Positions 25,498-37,761 are shown, counted from the stretch's first letter. The stretch is 64,000 nt of DNA from Rhizomys pruinosus (GCA_009823505.1 VZQC01005746.1:1386901-1450900); one strand, 5' to 3'. The notes: generated from the sequence alone by a model not told the origin. Numbers and translations are program-made.

Positions 25498-25838
25498 TAA
25501 TTCTGTTGTTAACCAAAACCAACTTGTAGAGGAAAGGGTTTATTTGGCTTACAACACATTCCATCATCAAGAGAAGCCAAGGCAGAAACTCAGGGCAGGA
25601 ACCTAGAGCACAGACCATGGAGGAATGCTGGTAATTGGCTTGATCCCCTGCTTTCTTATATAATACAGGACCACCTGCCCAGGGGTGGCACCGTCCACAT
25701 GTGGTCTTCCCACATCACTCAACGGATCAAGAAAATGTCCCACAGACATAGCCACAGGCCAAACCAATGGAGAAAATGTCTCCATTAAGTCTCCTTCTAC
25801 TCAAGTGTGTCAAATTGACAACTAAAGCTATCCATCAC
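25498..25838 (-). repeat. rodent ERVL/MaLR-type solo LTR, diverged
   Basis: Complement of a common rodent LTR-like repeat. GGAAAGGGTTTATTTGGCTT corresponds to the AATAAACCCTTTCC polyadenylation region, and GTGTGTCAAATTGACAAC to the LTR start. A diverged solo copy. Family name uncertain. Confidence 0.55.
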
Positions 25839-26332
25839 ATCATGTAAGCAGTTCACAGCAAAGGGAAGAAAGCTCTGCTGTGGGCAGCATGAGAATCCTA
25901 CATGGTGGCATTCTTAGGCTTTGGTTTGGTAGAAACTAGGAGTCAGTAAATACATTCCAAATGTTTTACCTGCTATTCAAAAGGACTTTAAGCCAGACAC
26001 AGAGGTGAGTAAGGAATGTTTTTTAGTTAAAGATAGCCCAAGGTCAATTGCATTGTCTCTTGAACCTGCAACATTCTAGCCTCTCTACATTGAAGTTTTC
26101 ACCTAGCCTTGTAGAAGACATTGTGGCTTCTTTCCAGTAACTTGTGTTCACACTGTCCTGATCTTTCCACTATCTCACAAGGTCAAAGAACCCCGTAGCA
26201 GGTGAGTACAGAGGTGCTTTGGTAGTACAAAGACAGAGACTATGAGAGATATTCTTTGACTTTTGGGTATTTAAAAGTGTGATCAAGATGCAAACACTCC
26301 ACACATAAAAATCTATTATATTAATGTTCATA
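25839..26332. other. unique DNA
   Basis: No recognised element. Confidence 0.4.
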
Positions 26333-26548
26333 TGAGGTCGGAGAAATGGCTCAGTAATTCAGAGCACTAGTTCTTGCGGAGGACATAGGTTCAGCCTGCA
26401 GCACCCACATGGTGGCTGGTAACCATCTATAACTCCAGTTCCAGGAATCTGATGTTTTCTCCTGGCCTCCACTTATGGGTGCACATACATGCAGGCAAAA
26501 AACTCAAAATATAATAAATAAAAATAAATAAATAAGTAAATAATCTGA
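26333..26548 (+). repeat. old B2/B3-type SINE
   Basis: GGTCGGAGAAATGGCTCAGT head, a CAGCACCCACATGGTGGC box and an (AAAT)n tail. Has the single, unduplicated AACTCCAGTTCCAGG segment. Confidence 0.88.
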
Positions 26549-26753
26549 TTACTTATGAATATCATAAGCTCCAAATGACAGAGTTGTGTTCATGTTTTGC
26601 TACATCTACCTGCATATACCTATAGAGCTATTGGATCTCCCTGTATATGGCATTCATTGCTCAAGAGCTCAGAAGTAGGTGGGATTTGAAACCTATCCCT
26701 ATGTCTTCCTCTCAATTTCAGGCTCTGGTAGGGGAGCTGCTTCCACTTAGAAG

Positions 26754-27023
26754 AGGTTTATTTCGGTGCTGGAGAGATGGCTTAGTGGTTAAGAGCACCG
26801 ACTGCTCTTGCAGAGGACCCGGGTTTGATTCCCAGCACCCACATGACAGCTAAGAACCATCTTTAACTCCAGTTCCAGGGGAATCCAACACCCTCTTCTG
26901 ACCTCTATGGCACTGCACAACTCGGGTGAACCAACCTATATGCAGACAGTAGATTCATACACATACAGAAATAAATAAATTAAAATAATAATAATAAATT
27001 AATTTTAAAAAGTTTATTTCTCT
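26754..27023 (+). repeat. B2 SINE, unduplicated subfamily
   Basis: Full-length B2 from 26767 (GTGCTGGAGAGATGGCTTAG). It has only one copy of the AACTCCAGTTCCAGGGG segment, unlike most young B2s here. Near-perfect flanks GGTTTATTTC / AGTTTATTTC. Confidence 0.93.
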
Positions 27024-27332
27024 CAAACCTGAGCCATCCATCACTTGGCAAAATATAGTTTGTTGTGTTGTATTTACATGGAGGGGTATTATTTGAGTCT
27101 GTTCTTTTTATTATAACAAAATACCAAAGACTCTAAGGCCTGTAAACAAATCATATTTCTCATAATTGTGAGAAGTACAAGGACAAGGTAATTATAGATG
27201 CAATGTCTAGTGAAGGCTGTTTTCTTCATTCATAGCTGATATCTGAGATTGCAGCTTAAGGAAGGAATTGCTTATTTTGCTCCATAGTTTCAAAAGTAAT
27301 CTTTGGTTCTACTGATTCTGGATAAGGGATGT

Positions 27333-27556
27333 GTTAGTTCCTTTTCTGTCCCTCTGATAAAACTATGACCCAGGCAGCTTATAGATGGAAGTTTATTTTA
27401 GCTCCAGAGAAAAAAATTCAACATGGTGAGGGGGCGTCCCAACTAGGCCACACCTTCTAAATATTCCAAGGCATACACCAACCACACTACCAAATGGGGA
27501 GCAAGGGTGCAACATTTGAGCCTACTGGGGACATTTCTCATTCAAACTGCCATAAG
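27333..27556 (-). repeat. ORR1/MT-like LTR fragment, nested
   Basis: TTAGTTCCTTTTCTGTCCCTC...CTACTGGGGACATTTCTCATTC is the complement of a degraded ORR1-type LTR, with a central deletion. Confidence 0.65.
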
Positions 27557-27569
27557 CCAGAGCATCATA

Positions 27570-27772
27570 GCGGAGGGAGCTGTGGTCTCTCCTACTTACT
27601 TCATGGTGCACAGGAAACAGAAGGTTCCAGGCATCACCTGCAAACACCCGGTCATGTATTTTCTTCAACTAAGCCCTACCTCTTGAACTTTTTAATACCT
27701 CCTGACATACCATCTGGGATCAAGCACTCACCACACAATTCTGTTAGTGATATTTCATATCCAAGCCATAAC
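27570..27772 (-). repeat. second MaLR-like LTR fragment, nested
   Basis: TTTTAATACCTCCTGACATAC and TTCATATCCAAGCCATAACA resemble the complement of a MaLR LTR 5' part. Weak and diverged. Confidence 0.4.
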
Positions 27773-28080
27773 ACTGTGTCCTCACTTGGAGGGGAAAGCA
27801 AGCCAATTCTGTAATTCTCTCATAAAAGCACTAATCCCATGAGGGCTGTTGACCTATTGACCTCTCAAAGGTTCTACATCCTAAGACCATCACATTGGTG
27901 ATTAGGTTTCCTTTGCTAGGAAGATACAAACACTTAGACCTTAGCATTTAGCCTCCAGTCCCTCAAATTTGTGTCTTTCTCACATACAACAATGCACTTT
28001 TAACTCAGATACCTCCAAGGCTTTAACTTACTATATAACTTTAAATTCTAAGTCTGATCTTAAATAACATCAAAGCTCTA

Positions 28081-28262
28081 GTATAGTTTGAATATTAATA
28101 TATCTCTCAAACATTCATATCCAGAAAACTTGGGTTTTCAGAGTGGCAGGGTGGAGTTGGGACATAGCAGAAAGTTAGGTCTTGGGAGGTGCTGCCTTCA
28201 GAAAGGATTGATGGCAGGATACAGATTAGTTCCCATGAGTAAGCTATTATAAAATAAGGACA
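28081..28262 (+). repeat. MLT1-like MaLR LTR fragment
   Basis: TAGTTTGAATATTAATATATC, GAAAGTTAGGTCTTGGGAGG and CCATGAGTAAGCTATTATAAA follow the general MLT1/MST plus-strand order. Diverged. Confidence 0.5.
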
Positions 28263-28365
28263 ATAAAACAAAATATGTCAGACTGACCACTAAATATCTT
28301 GCATCTCCTCTTCTTCCTCTTCCCTCCCTCCTCTCTGTCCCTTCCATTCATCTTCCCACCTGCAT

Positions 28366-28693
28366 TAGTTACTTTTCTGTTGCTGTGATACAACACCATG
28401 ACTAAGGCAACTTATAGAAGGAAGAGTTTATGTAAGCTTATGTCTCCAGAGGGTTAGAGTTCATAATAGCAGGGGGAACATGGCAAAAATCCAAGGCACC
28501 ACATCTTCAAGCAGGCACCAGAAGCAGAGAGTGACTAGAAATCTGGCAAAGCTTAAGAGCTCTCAAGGCCTATTGTGACATGTTTCTTCCACCAAAGCCA
28601 AGCCTCCTAAAGCTTTCTAAATCAGCGCCACCAACTGGAAACAAAATATCCAAATACTTGGATACATTGGGGGACATTCACTACAACATCTAG
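28366..28693 (-). repeat. ORR1-like solo LTR
   Basis: Complement of an ORR1-type LTR, from TTAGTTACTTTTCTGTTGCTG to CACTACAACATC. It includes CAGCGCCACCAACTGGAAAC. Moderately diverged. No second LTR or internal region nearby. Confidence 0.8.
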
Positions 28694-28884
28694 TCCCCTA
28701 TTCCCCACTTTCTCTCAGTTTTTAAAATGGAAATTTGCCAATATAATAATGGAGAGTGAAGAGTTCCATGTTGTATATCTAAGTTGGAGACTCCTCCAAA
28801 ACAGTATTTAAATCCCTTTGAGTCTGAGGCTTAAACCCGAAGGAGCTGGTAAAGTAATATGAGAACAAAGGCCTGGGACTCAGA

Positions 28885-29310
28885 TAAAGTGGTTAGCTTC
28901 ATTTGTCAACTTGAGACAACCTAGAATCACCAGAGAAGATAGTCTCAATGAGGGATCATCTAAATTGGGTTAGCCTTCAGGAATTTCTGTGAGCAGTTGT
29001 CTAAATTTATGGATATAGGAAGGCATGGCCCACTATGAGCGACACCATTCCTTAGGTGGGAGGTCATGAGCAGAGTGGAAGAGTGAAGAAACAGAGGTGA
29101 GAATGAGCCAGAAAGCAAGAGAGCATGTATGCATTAATTTCCCTTTCTCTCCGCATTTTTCTGAGAACATTATGGGATGAGCTGTTTAAAGATTCTTCCC
29201 TGAATTACCCCAAATGACTGACGGCAATCTAGAATTGAAAACTGAACTAAACCACCTTTACCTGTAAAGTTGCTTTTTTTTCCAGGGTGTTTTATTACAT
29301 AACAGAAATG
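28885..29310 (+). repeat. rodent ERVL/MaLR-type solo LTR, diverged
   Basis: Plus-strand copy of the LTR type at 25498: TTCATTTGTCAACTTGAGAC near its start and GGTGTTTTATTACATAACAG near its end. No intact terminal sequence or TSD was found. Confidence 0.5.
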
Positions 29311-30788
29311 ATTCTTAGGGCAGATGATGAGGATGGCTGCTGGTATAATGCCATGCCTAAAAGACCTAAACACCTGGATCCTTTTTGTCCTAAACCAACA
29401 GAAGATGGATGGCCTATATCAGAAAGAGATAGAAATAAAGATTAGAGATATGGGGAGAGAGAAATATGAATTTCCCTTCCTCCACCTTTTTGTTCTGAGA
29501 TTGGATGTCACCCCTCCACATTGGTGAGAATATATATTCCTCAATAACTGATTCGGTTGCTGATTTTTTTTTTCTGTAATAACCTTCAGACACGTCCAGA
29601 AGTAAGGTTTAACCAGCTCCTTTGGCAACCCTTATTTATTCAAGTTGATACATAAATCAATCCATCACTTTTTTCTTCTAATTTTCACCAAGGTGTGTGA
29701 GTCAATAGGGGTCTTGTAATCTCAGCCCTTGCCTTACTTAGTTTGAATCTTGGTTTCATTATCTGACAAGGCTGGAGACTGAACAAGACTTCATGGGATT
29801 GTGTGGTGATGTATGTAAGCAGACTCCAGTGAGTGTTGGATGGAAATGCTCGCTGAACCAGTGTTAGACCCTTATCCATGTCAAATTGACCTCAAATGAC
29901 TTTTATTTTTATCAGAGGATACATTTTGTAAAAATCACCAGACAGCTAGATATACTCAATTAATACTCATAAAAATAAGTTTTTGTTATTATTGTTCTCC
30001 GTTTCCCCTTAATGTTCAATAAGGTCAGTATAGGCAGCAGAAATTGTGAGTGAGATAGGAGTAGAGGAAGCTGACATATTTCAGTTTTGTTTTAATCACT
30101 ATATCTTAACTAAATATCTAGGGAAAATACTGAAAGGGGAATAATGTCAAAAACTGGAGAGCTTATTTTGAGGTGCTGGTGATAGGACAACTCTCTAGCT
30201 GGGGAGTCTTTTCCAGGGTCATTGCGGATTACCAAGAGTAACTGCTCCCCTAGGAACAAGCATGGCTTTTCCAAGATAGCTCCGGAGTTGTAGCTGCACT
30301 GAGAAGAGAATATCCCTCTACAATTGTGCTGTGACCTTTCAGTAGGTGCTGAGAGCCCAGGGCAACAATGGATAGATCTGTCATCAGCAATTGATGTATC
30401 ATCAGATCCATTCTGTCAACAAGTCTGTTCACCATTTCTTGTCCTGAAAATAGAGGGCGTTTTTGCAGCCCACATTCAAAGACCCACTTTTTCTGAGATT
30501 GGAAATAGCAAAAGGTTGTACTTTTGCTTTGTCTATTTAGAAGATATAAAAAGTCTTGATGTTCATCATCAAATGCAGAAATGGAAATTCTTAATTTTCT
30601 TTCTTTCATGGCTAGAAGTTTGAGTCAAATTCTGCCATTGCATGTAATGAATGCCCCGTGTCTCTTTCACATTGTTTAAAAATCTTTTCAGAAGCAGATT
30701 CCAAGCCCCCACTATCCAACCTGGCTATTCTGCATGTCAGTACTAGGTCTATATTCTTTCTGGGATTTATCAGAATTGTGATACTTTA
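29311..30788. other. unique DNA
   Basis: No recognised element. Overlapping opposed frames at 30250-30623 have no motif. Confidence 0.4.
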
Positions 30789-33078
30789 TATTTTTAAAAA
30801 TATTTTATTGAAGTTTTGTGAATTTCTCAGTCCAATTTAGACTTATTTCCCTTTCCATGCCCCCACCCCACCCAAGTACTTGCATTCTGCCATACATGTC
30901 TTGCATCTTTTTCTCAGTCTTTTTCATGATTTTTTTTTTCAGATTCCCCTGGAACTGGAGTTAAAGACAGTTCTTAGCTGTCATGTGGGTGCTGGGAATT
31001 GAACCCAGGTCCTCTGCAAGAACAGTAGGTGCTCTTAACCACTGAGCCATCACTCCAGACCCTCTAAGTCTTTTTAAAGTTTTTCTATGCATTGGCTTAT
31101 TGCTTTGGGCAGAAGTTTATATTTCAGTCAATTCTTTTATCCAGTCCTTTTGTTGTTGTTGTTCCCTCCAATTTGTATTGCTCTAAAATATGCCTATATG
31201 TAAGTCACACATATACCAATATTATGACCTCTGAAAATAAACTGCATGTTACTTCCAAACATGTATAAGAATTCACATTTTTCCTTTTAATTTTATATTA
31301 CTCTAAAGTATGCATACATACCCTCCACTCATATACCAAAATTACAAAGTCTGAAAATAAGTGGTAGGTTAATTCTAGATCTGGTTAAGGGACTCACCTT
31401 ATAACAGCTCAGGTGCTTTCAGATAAAAAGAAATATAACATTAACATTGCTCAGTTTGCCTTACAACTAGGGATTTGTTGCTCGCACCCATATACGAAGG
31501 ATAGCATTCATTGTTTGTTTGTCTGGGACTGTGTTATTTCACTTAGCATAATGGCTTCTAGTTCCATTCATTTGCCTGCAAAGTTCATGATGTCATCTTT
31601 CTTTACCACTGCATAGAACTCCATTGTGTAGATGTACCATGTTTTCTTTATCCACTCGTCATTGAGGGGCACTTGGGTTGGTTCCAGCTCTTTGCTATTG
31701 TGAAGAGAGCTGCAGTAAACATAGATGTGCATGTATTTCTGCAGTACGATGAATCTTGTGGGTATATACCCAGGAGTGGTATGTCTGGGTCAGGTGGTAG
31801 ACTCATTTTGAGTCTTTTAAGGGTTCTCCACACTGCTTTCCATAGTGGTTGTATGCATTTACATTCCCACCAGCAGTGGATGAGTGTTCCCCTTTCTGCA
31901 CTGCCTCTCCAGCATTTGGTATCCTTTGTTTTCTTGATCATAGCCCGTCTTACCAGAGTAAGATGAAATCGTAAGGTGGTTTTAATTTGCATTTCCTTAA
32001 TTATTAATGATGTTGCACACTTTTTAAGATGTTTCTCAGCCATCTTTACATCTTCATTTGTGAAGTCTCTGTTCAGCTCTTTACTCCATCTTTTGACTAG
32101 GTCATTTGTTTTCTTCCTCCTTTGTTTTTTAAGTAGTTTATATATTCTGGATGTTAATGCTCTATCAGATGTATCACTGGTGAAGGTTTCCTCCTACTCT
32201 GTGAGTTTCCTCTTCACTTCTTTGATTGTTTCTTTCCTTGTACAGAAGCTCTTGGGTTTAAAAGGTCCCATTTGTCAATTGTTGACCTTATTTTGTGCAG
32301 GTGCTGTCTGATTTAGAAAGTCTTTTCCTATGCCTATGTCTTTTAGATTACTACCAACATTTTCTTCTATCATTTTAAGGGTATTGGGTTTCACATTTAG
32401 GTCTTTGATCCCTTTGGGGTTGATTTTTGTATATAGTGAAAGGTAAGAGTTTAGTCTTATTCTTCTACAAGTGGTGATCCTGTTATGCCAACACCATTTG
32501 CTTAAGATGTTTTCTTTCCTCCAGTGACTCTTCTTGACCCCTTTGTCATATATGAGGTGGCTAAAATTGAACATGCTCAGGTTCAGAACTTCGATTTTGT
32601 TCCATGGATCAATGGGTCTGTTTTTGTTCCAATACTAGGCAGTTTTTATGAATATAGCCCTATAATATAGTTTGAAGTCTGGTATGGTAATCCCCCCTAT
32701 ATTGCTCTTTTTGCTCAGGGTTACTTTGGTTATCCTAGGTCTTCAATAACAAGCAATTGAAGAAGTAATACAAGGAGACTTTTTCATTCACGATAGCCTC
32801 CAAAATAATAAAATACCTAGGAACAAATCTAATCAAAGATATTAAAAATCTCTACAATGAACATTTTAAATCCCTCAAGAAGGAGATTGAGGAAGATACC
32901 AGAAAATGGAAGGATCTCCCATGCTCATGGATTAGAAGAATTAATATAATAAAAATGACCATCCTGCCCAAGTAATATACAGATTCAATGCAATCCCAAT
33001 TAAAATCCCCATGAGCTTCTTCACAGACCTAAAAAAAAAAATCCTAAATTTCATGTTGAAAAACAAAGGGCCCTGGAT
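30789..33078 (-). mobile_element. 5'-inverted L1 remnant (twin-primed)
   Basis: Read on the minus strand, 32741-30789 is the end of L1 ORF2 followed by an A-rich, polypyrimidine-complement 3' UTR. From 32742 to 33078 the preceding part of ORF2 lies in the opposite (plus) orientation (AATACCTAGGAACAAATCTA... to AACAAAGGGCCCTGG). The two pieces are adjacent in an intact L1, so a 5' inversion joined at about 32742 explains the layout. A B2 fragment interrupts the 3' UTR. All frames are broken. Confidence 0.88.
30941..31062 (-). repeat. B2 SINE, 5' part, in L1 3' UTR
   Basis: Complement of B2 from GATTCCCCTGGAACTGGAG to GAGCCATCACTCCAGACCC. Unduplicated form. The B2 3' half is missing. Confidence 0.88.
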
Positions 33079-33224
33079 AATAATCCTTTACATTATTACC
33101 ATTATTTGAATTTCTATATTAACAGTTGGAAAAGACTATGTCTGTGGTGTTCAATATTATATCTTAGAGTATAAGATAGAGACTTAGAATATAGATCATA
33201 CAATAATGTTTAACAATTTAATTA

Positions 33225-33520
33225 ACAACATTAATGGACTAATTCAGATCTAGAAAGACAAACACTCCACTGTTCTCTCTTACTTGTCCATCCCAGCTCT
33301 GAACCTTTAGATTTGAGTGTAGAGCCTGCCTGAAAGAAATTTGGAAGCCAGGAAAGGACTGTGTGTGGAGGAGCCCTAGCGAGGGCATAGTAGAACATGG
33401 GTGGTATGAAGAAGAAAAGGGAAAAATGGGGTGGAGACTTAACTGGGGAAGAAAAGAGGTAATGTAAAGGGACGGAGAGCCAGAAGTCACCCCGAGGATG
33501 TTTGAAAAGCACAGGGAAGC
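33225..33520 (+). repeat. L1 3' UTR-like fragment
   Basis: ATCTAGAAAGACAAACACTCC followed by CTGTTCTCTCTTACTTGTCC resembles the end of a rodent or mammalian L1 3' UTR. It follows the inverted L1 but is not contiguous with it. Overlapping minus-strand frames of 93 and 140 codons fall here and are not called. Confidence 0.45.
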
Positions 33521-34455
33521 ATGTTCTTTTATAAGCTTACTTAAAAATACATACAACACACATATATGTGCACATATGCACATATATGTATATAAAAATA
33601 CAACAAAAACCTCACAGGCAGGCATTGGAAATGCTTTTGAGTTGTTGGTACATTCACTCACATTATAAAATTAGAATCAGACTTTTTGTATTAGCCCTGT
33701 CACAATTACAATAAAATATGAATCTATGCCATTTAATTATGCAAAGGCTTTTTATGTCCTTTTTGAGTTCCCTTTTTTCCCCAATGGCAGACAGCCCTAA
33801 TTTCTAACCTAAGACACCCTCCTTTTCCTGTAAGGCCTTGAATCCCAAATTTTGATAATGTACAATAGAATAAGCTGACTCATATATCACCAGGTATTAG
33901 GAATTTTCATTAAGATAAGGCCAAGAACAGGAATCTGAGATTACAGAAATACATGCATAGGCATATACATACTTCTTTATGAGTAGCAATAAATGAAAAC
34001 ATGAGTGTATGTCAGACCATTTACCAAAAGGTTTGCCCTTAGATTCAACTTGAGCCTCTTAAAAAACAGAAAGCAATTGACCACCTTAAGTCTGTAATAT
34101 GTCTCTGTTCATGACCAAGAATAGCAACACAAATCTCAGAGTTTCTGCTGGGATTCCTATCCCATGCCAAAGAAACTTAACAAAACATCATTGCTTTTTA
34201 GTAAAAATGCCAATAAGAAACTACAAAAATATCTTCAATCTCTCATCTCCTTACATTTCAGACCCTGTTGTAGATATTTGCAGGCATATCCATTTCTGGA
34301 TCCTTTTTCCTAACGTCGATCCCAAAGATTCTCTAACTGTAAACTCCTGCTCCCCAAGCAGCTGGGTGTGACCCAAATCTATCCTCCCCTTTACTTCATG
34401 TGGTCATTGATTATGTATGTGTGAGAAATAAACTCTTCTTTCTCAGCAGTTACAC
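33521..34455. other. unique DNA
   Basis: No recognised element. Short alternating CA/TA stretch at 33548-33600. Confidence 0.4.
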
Positions 34456-34790
34456 TATTGTTTGAAAGTGAGATGTCCCCCACAGCCCTGAGCACTTGGT
34501 CTTCAGCTGGTCTTGCTGTTTGGGTGGTTCTGAACCTGTGAGAGATAAGGCCTAGGAGAAGAAAGTAGATCTACAGGGCTCCAACCTTGAGCTTTATAGC
34601 TCAGGCTACTTCCTGTCCCCTTCACTGCTTCCTGGTCTGCTGAGAGGTGAGAAAGCAGCCTCTCATTCCTGCCCTCCCAGCTTCTCCTGCTGCTGTGGGT
34701 TTCCAGTTGTGATGGACAGTATTGTTTCCAACTCGAGGCCAGTACACCTCTCCATGGATAAAGAATCTAACAGGAACTATCATAACTCCA
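34456..34790 (+). repeat. MT/MTE-like solo LTR
   Basis: GAAAGTGAGATGTCCCCCAC, GAGCACTTGGTCTTCAGCTG and GTGATGGACAGTATTG follow the plus-strand order of an MT-type MaLR LTR. No second LTR present. Confidence 0.6.
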
Positions 34791-34817
34791 AAAAAAAAAA
34801 AAAAAAAAAAAAAAAAA
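34791..34817 (+). repeat. poly(A) tract
   Basis: Uninterrupted A-run of about 27 nt. No SINE or L1 body immediately precedes it, so its origin is unclear. Confidence 0.9.
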
Positions 34818-34868
34818 CCACCAAAAACATTAAGGAAAATTCCTCCAACACAAAAACCACTAAATTGC

Positions 34869-35116
34869 TTTTTTTTTAATTAATTTTATTTATTTATGTA
34901 TGTGTATGAATGTACTGTCTGCATGCAAGTTTGTGCACCCGTGTGGTGCAATGCCGCGGAGTTCAGAAGAGGGTGTCGGATTCCCCTGGAACTGGAGTTC
35001 TCCTGGAATTGGAGTTTCAGATGGTTCTCAGCCGCCATGTGGGTGCTGGGGATCGAACCCGGGTCCTCTGTAAGAGTGGTCGGCGCTCTTAACCACTAGG
35101 CCATCTCTCTAAAGCC
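34869..35116 (-). repeat. B2 SINE
   Basis: Complement of a duplication-bearing, CpG-rich B2 (GGATCGAACCCGGGTCCTCT), with the T-rich tail complement at its low-coordinate end. No clean TSD found. Confidence 0.95.
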
Positions 35117-35734
35117 ACTTTTGTTATCTATAGTGAATAGCCTCAGTACAGCCCTGTTTTTAGTTGAGAATTGTGGTAGATAATGCAAGAGTGAAACTGT
35201 GTGTTGTATAAGCCAGAAATTAATTTTTCTTTCCCTTGCATTATTTTTAGTGTTACAGAGAGGGTCTCGCTCTGCTAGGCTAGTGTTTTGCCAGTGAGCC
35301 CCATCCCCGGCTAGAATTACTACATAATGACTAGTTAGATTCATTATATGTACATACATATGATATTCAATGCACAGCAGAAGAGACATTCTCTTGTTAC
35401 TATACCTACTGAGTTGAAATGTTTTAATTTTCGTAATAACATTTTTCTGTTCTATAAACCTTATAAGAGGAGCTGCAAAGTTTATTAAAAATAAAATCCA
35501 TTGAAATAAAAGCTATTCTAATATATAGCTTTCACCATAGTTGAAGAAGCCCAGAAATTGTAATTCTAAGATGAAGAAAGACCTAACATCAATTTGTACC
35601 CCTCAAATCTTGTAGCAAGTTTTGGGCCACTGGCAAGTGCAGGATTTCAGCAGAAGTTGTAAACAAATTTGGTTTCTGGGTGTAGGAGTTGGGACCAAGA
35701 TATAGAAGGGCTGTGTATTCTACTTTATTTTTTT
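35117..35734. other. unique DNA
   Basis: No recognised element. Confidence 0.4.
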
Positions 35735-35955
35735 TTAGTGTTTGACCTTTTTTTATTATAATTAAACTTTTTCCACAAGTCATATATCATTTCTCAATCG
35801 AATCCAGAGTCGCTTCCCCTTCCATGTCCTCCACACTACCCCACCCCACCCAAGTCCCTGCACTCTGCCCTACGTGTCCTGCATCTTTTCTGATTCTTTC
35901 CAGAGTTTTTTTCTTTCAGTTCTTTTGTTGTTGTTCTCTCCAATTTGTATTTCTA
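35735..35955 (-). repeat. L1 3' UTR fragment
   Basis: Shares a polypyrimidine-rich core with the L1 3' UTR at 30800-31200 (CCACCCCACCCAAGTCCCTG, TGCATCTTTTCTGATTC, TCTCCAATTTGTATT). Only the 3' UTR is present. Confidence 0.75.
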
Positions 35956-36048
35956 CAGTATATATGCATATATATACATAGTTATATATGTATGTATATA
36001 CCTACCTACATACATAAATATATACATATATACATACATACATACACA
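35956..36048. repeat. (TATG/TACA)n microsatellite
   Basis: Mixed TATA, TATG and TACATA units following the L1 3' UTR fragment. Confidence 0.9.
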
Positions 36049-36161
36049 TATCACTTGAATTGGAGGACTTCTTGGGATTGCCAAGGAGGAACCTTGGAGC
36101 ACCTCCTTAAGGAAAACATGACATCTATTAGGGGGAAAAAAAGTCCTCTAATTCAAGTGTA
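36049..36161. repeat. candidate MITE-like hairpin with TA flanks
   Basis: Left arm TCACTTGAATTGGAGGACTT (36051-36070) pairs with right arm AAGTCCTCTAATTCAAGTGT (36141-36160) at 18 of 20 positions. The spacer also contains CCAAGGAGG/CCTCC complementarity. TA dinucleotides abut both ends, as expected of a Tc1/mariner-type duplication. No family recognised, and TA flanks are weak evidence in AT-rich DNA. Confidence 0.45.
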
Positions 36162-37761
36162 TTCTATTTTCAAAACATGGTCTTCCTTGCCCTCTTCATT
36201 GAGGCATTTTTTCATATCATGTGGGCAGCTCTCATTATTCTATCCCTGAATGATTTAGGGTAAAAGAGCATAGGCTCAGGAAAAAGGGGGAAATAATTGA
36301 TTGGAAACCCCCGAAAGGAAAGGTTGGGTCATGGCCTTGGTGACCAGGGCTTCCAGCCCGTTTTCCCTTTTTCCTGCAATGACACCACCTTGTGTAGTTC
36401 CAATGAGCACTACATGTACAGGAAAACCTGCATCTCATTTCTGCTGAAATATGTTTTCAATTTAGGATCTGGGTTTCCAGATTGACTTATGAACATCTAA
36501 AGGAGTCAATGTCACCGTGACATATTGTTCCCCAAAGGCCAGTGAGCCGTCAGTGAAGAAATGGGCAGTGATTAGCTGGCTGTCAGTGGTCAAAGGTGCT
36601 GAAGTGACTGCGGAAACCAATGTGGGAAAATAGAGAGGAGGAAACGGTGTATTATGGGGAAGGAGAATGGCTCAAGACAGCATCCAGATGAAATATGATC
36701 AGAGACCTGACAGAAAAGGATGGGAATCTTACAGATGATTTATAACGTATTTAAAAGATCAATCAGTATTAATAATGAGAGTAAAAAGATCTTAAGAAAT
36801 ACATTTTCAAGCAAGGGGCTTAGGAACTAAAACCAAAGGAAGAATTATCTACATTGGAAGAAATTAGTTTCACACAAAGTCTGGGGGATACTTGGCTGGA
36901 ATATTTTAAACATTATGATAATAATGATTAAAAGAAACTAGTCATTACAAGAGCTACTGACATTTGTATTTGAATTCCCATTTTCCTTATTTTCTTTATG
37001 CATGCCAGTCACTTCAGCAGAATTTCGGCAGCTCATGTAATGTCCTCACTCATGGGAATATTACTGCTTTACAGGAGAAAACAGTAATAAAAATCACAGG
37101 TTTAAATATGCAGAAACTTTCCCTTTCTCTATGACCTGTCCTGAAAACAATGGCTCCATCAAGATGTGTATTTAACTGTATTTGAAATGCTAATAAAAGA
37201 GACACTGAAGTGTTTAGCTAAAGGTATGGGGAGAAGAGAAGAGGGAGCTGACCCATTATATTTCTTTTCTCGGTAAAGATGGTAATGAAGGAATCTGTTT
37301 GTTTTATTAATTTAATTCCTTTCTTCTTTCCTCCCTTTACTGTCCTAAAAGCCTCTTTACATGGAACTTTCTCTCTTTCTCAACCTAGGTGCCCTTGTAG
37401 CAGGCATATCTTATATCTCCAAGGAGGGACTCTGATGGAATCTGTCTCATTCACTGTATCTTAAGGATGACTTTATTGGACATGTCATCTCTACTGTAAT
37501 TGGAATGATGAGGGAAGGATCTCTTAGAGAATCTCTCTGTACTGAGAATGAGATAGGGCTTAGAGGGAAGACTGCTGCTCTCCAATACTTAGCTTTTGTT
37601 TTGTGCATAAAAGATGCATAATTTACAAACAGTAACATCTTATTTATTGAAATAACTGCTCTGGATAATAGAAATTTTCTTATTATAAAGACAGGTTCCA
37701 TTTAAAAATATTTGGGAAAAGCACTTTCTGAAAAATAAGAGGCCTGTAAATTGTTGTGTAT
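36162..37761. other. unique DNA
   Basis: No recognised repeat or coding signal over about 1.6 kb. Confidence 0.4.

Larger units (their letters stand above)
27080..27955 (-). repeat. MLT1/MST-like MaLR LTR, interrupted
   Basis: Outer segments 27080-27330 (TTATTATAACAAAATACC) and 27800-27955 (AAAAGCACTAATCCCATGAG, ATCACATTGGTGATTAGG) resemble the complement of an old MLT1/MST LTR. Two further MaLR-like pieces lie between them, so this is a nested cluster. Old and non-coding. Confidence 0.6.

Noticed and set aside
31648..32311. Opposed frames of 97-131 codons
   Set aside because: They are both strands of the same L1 ORF2 remnant.
33239..33661. 140-codon minus-strand frame
   Set aside because: It overlaps a likely L1 3' UTR on the opposite strand, and no domain or splice context is seen.
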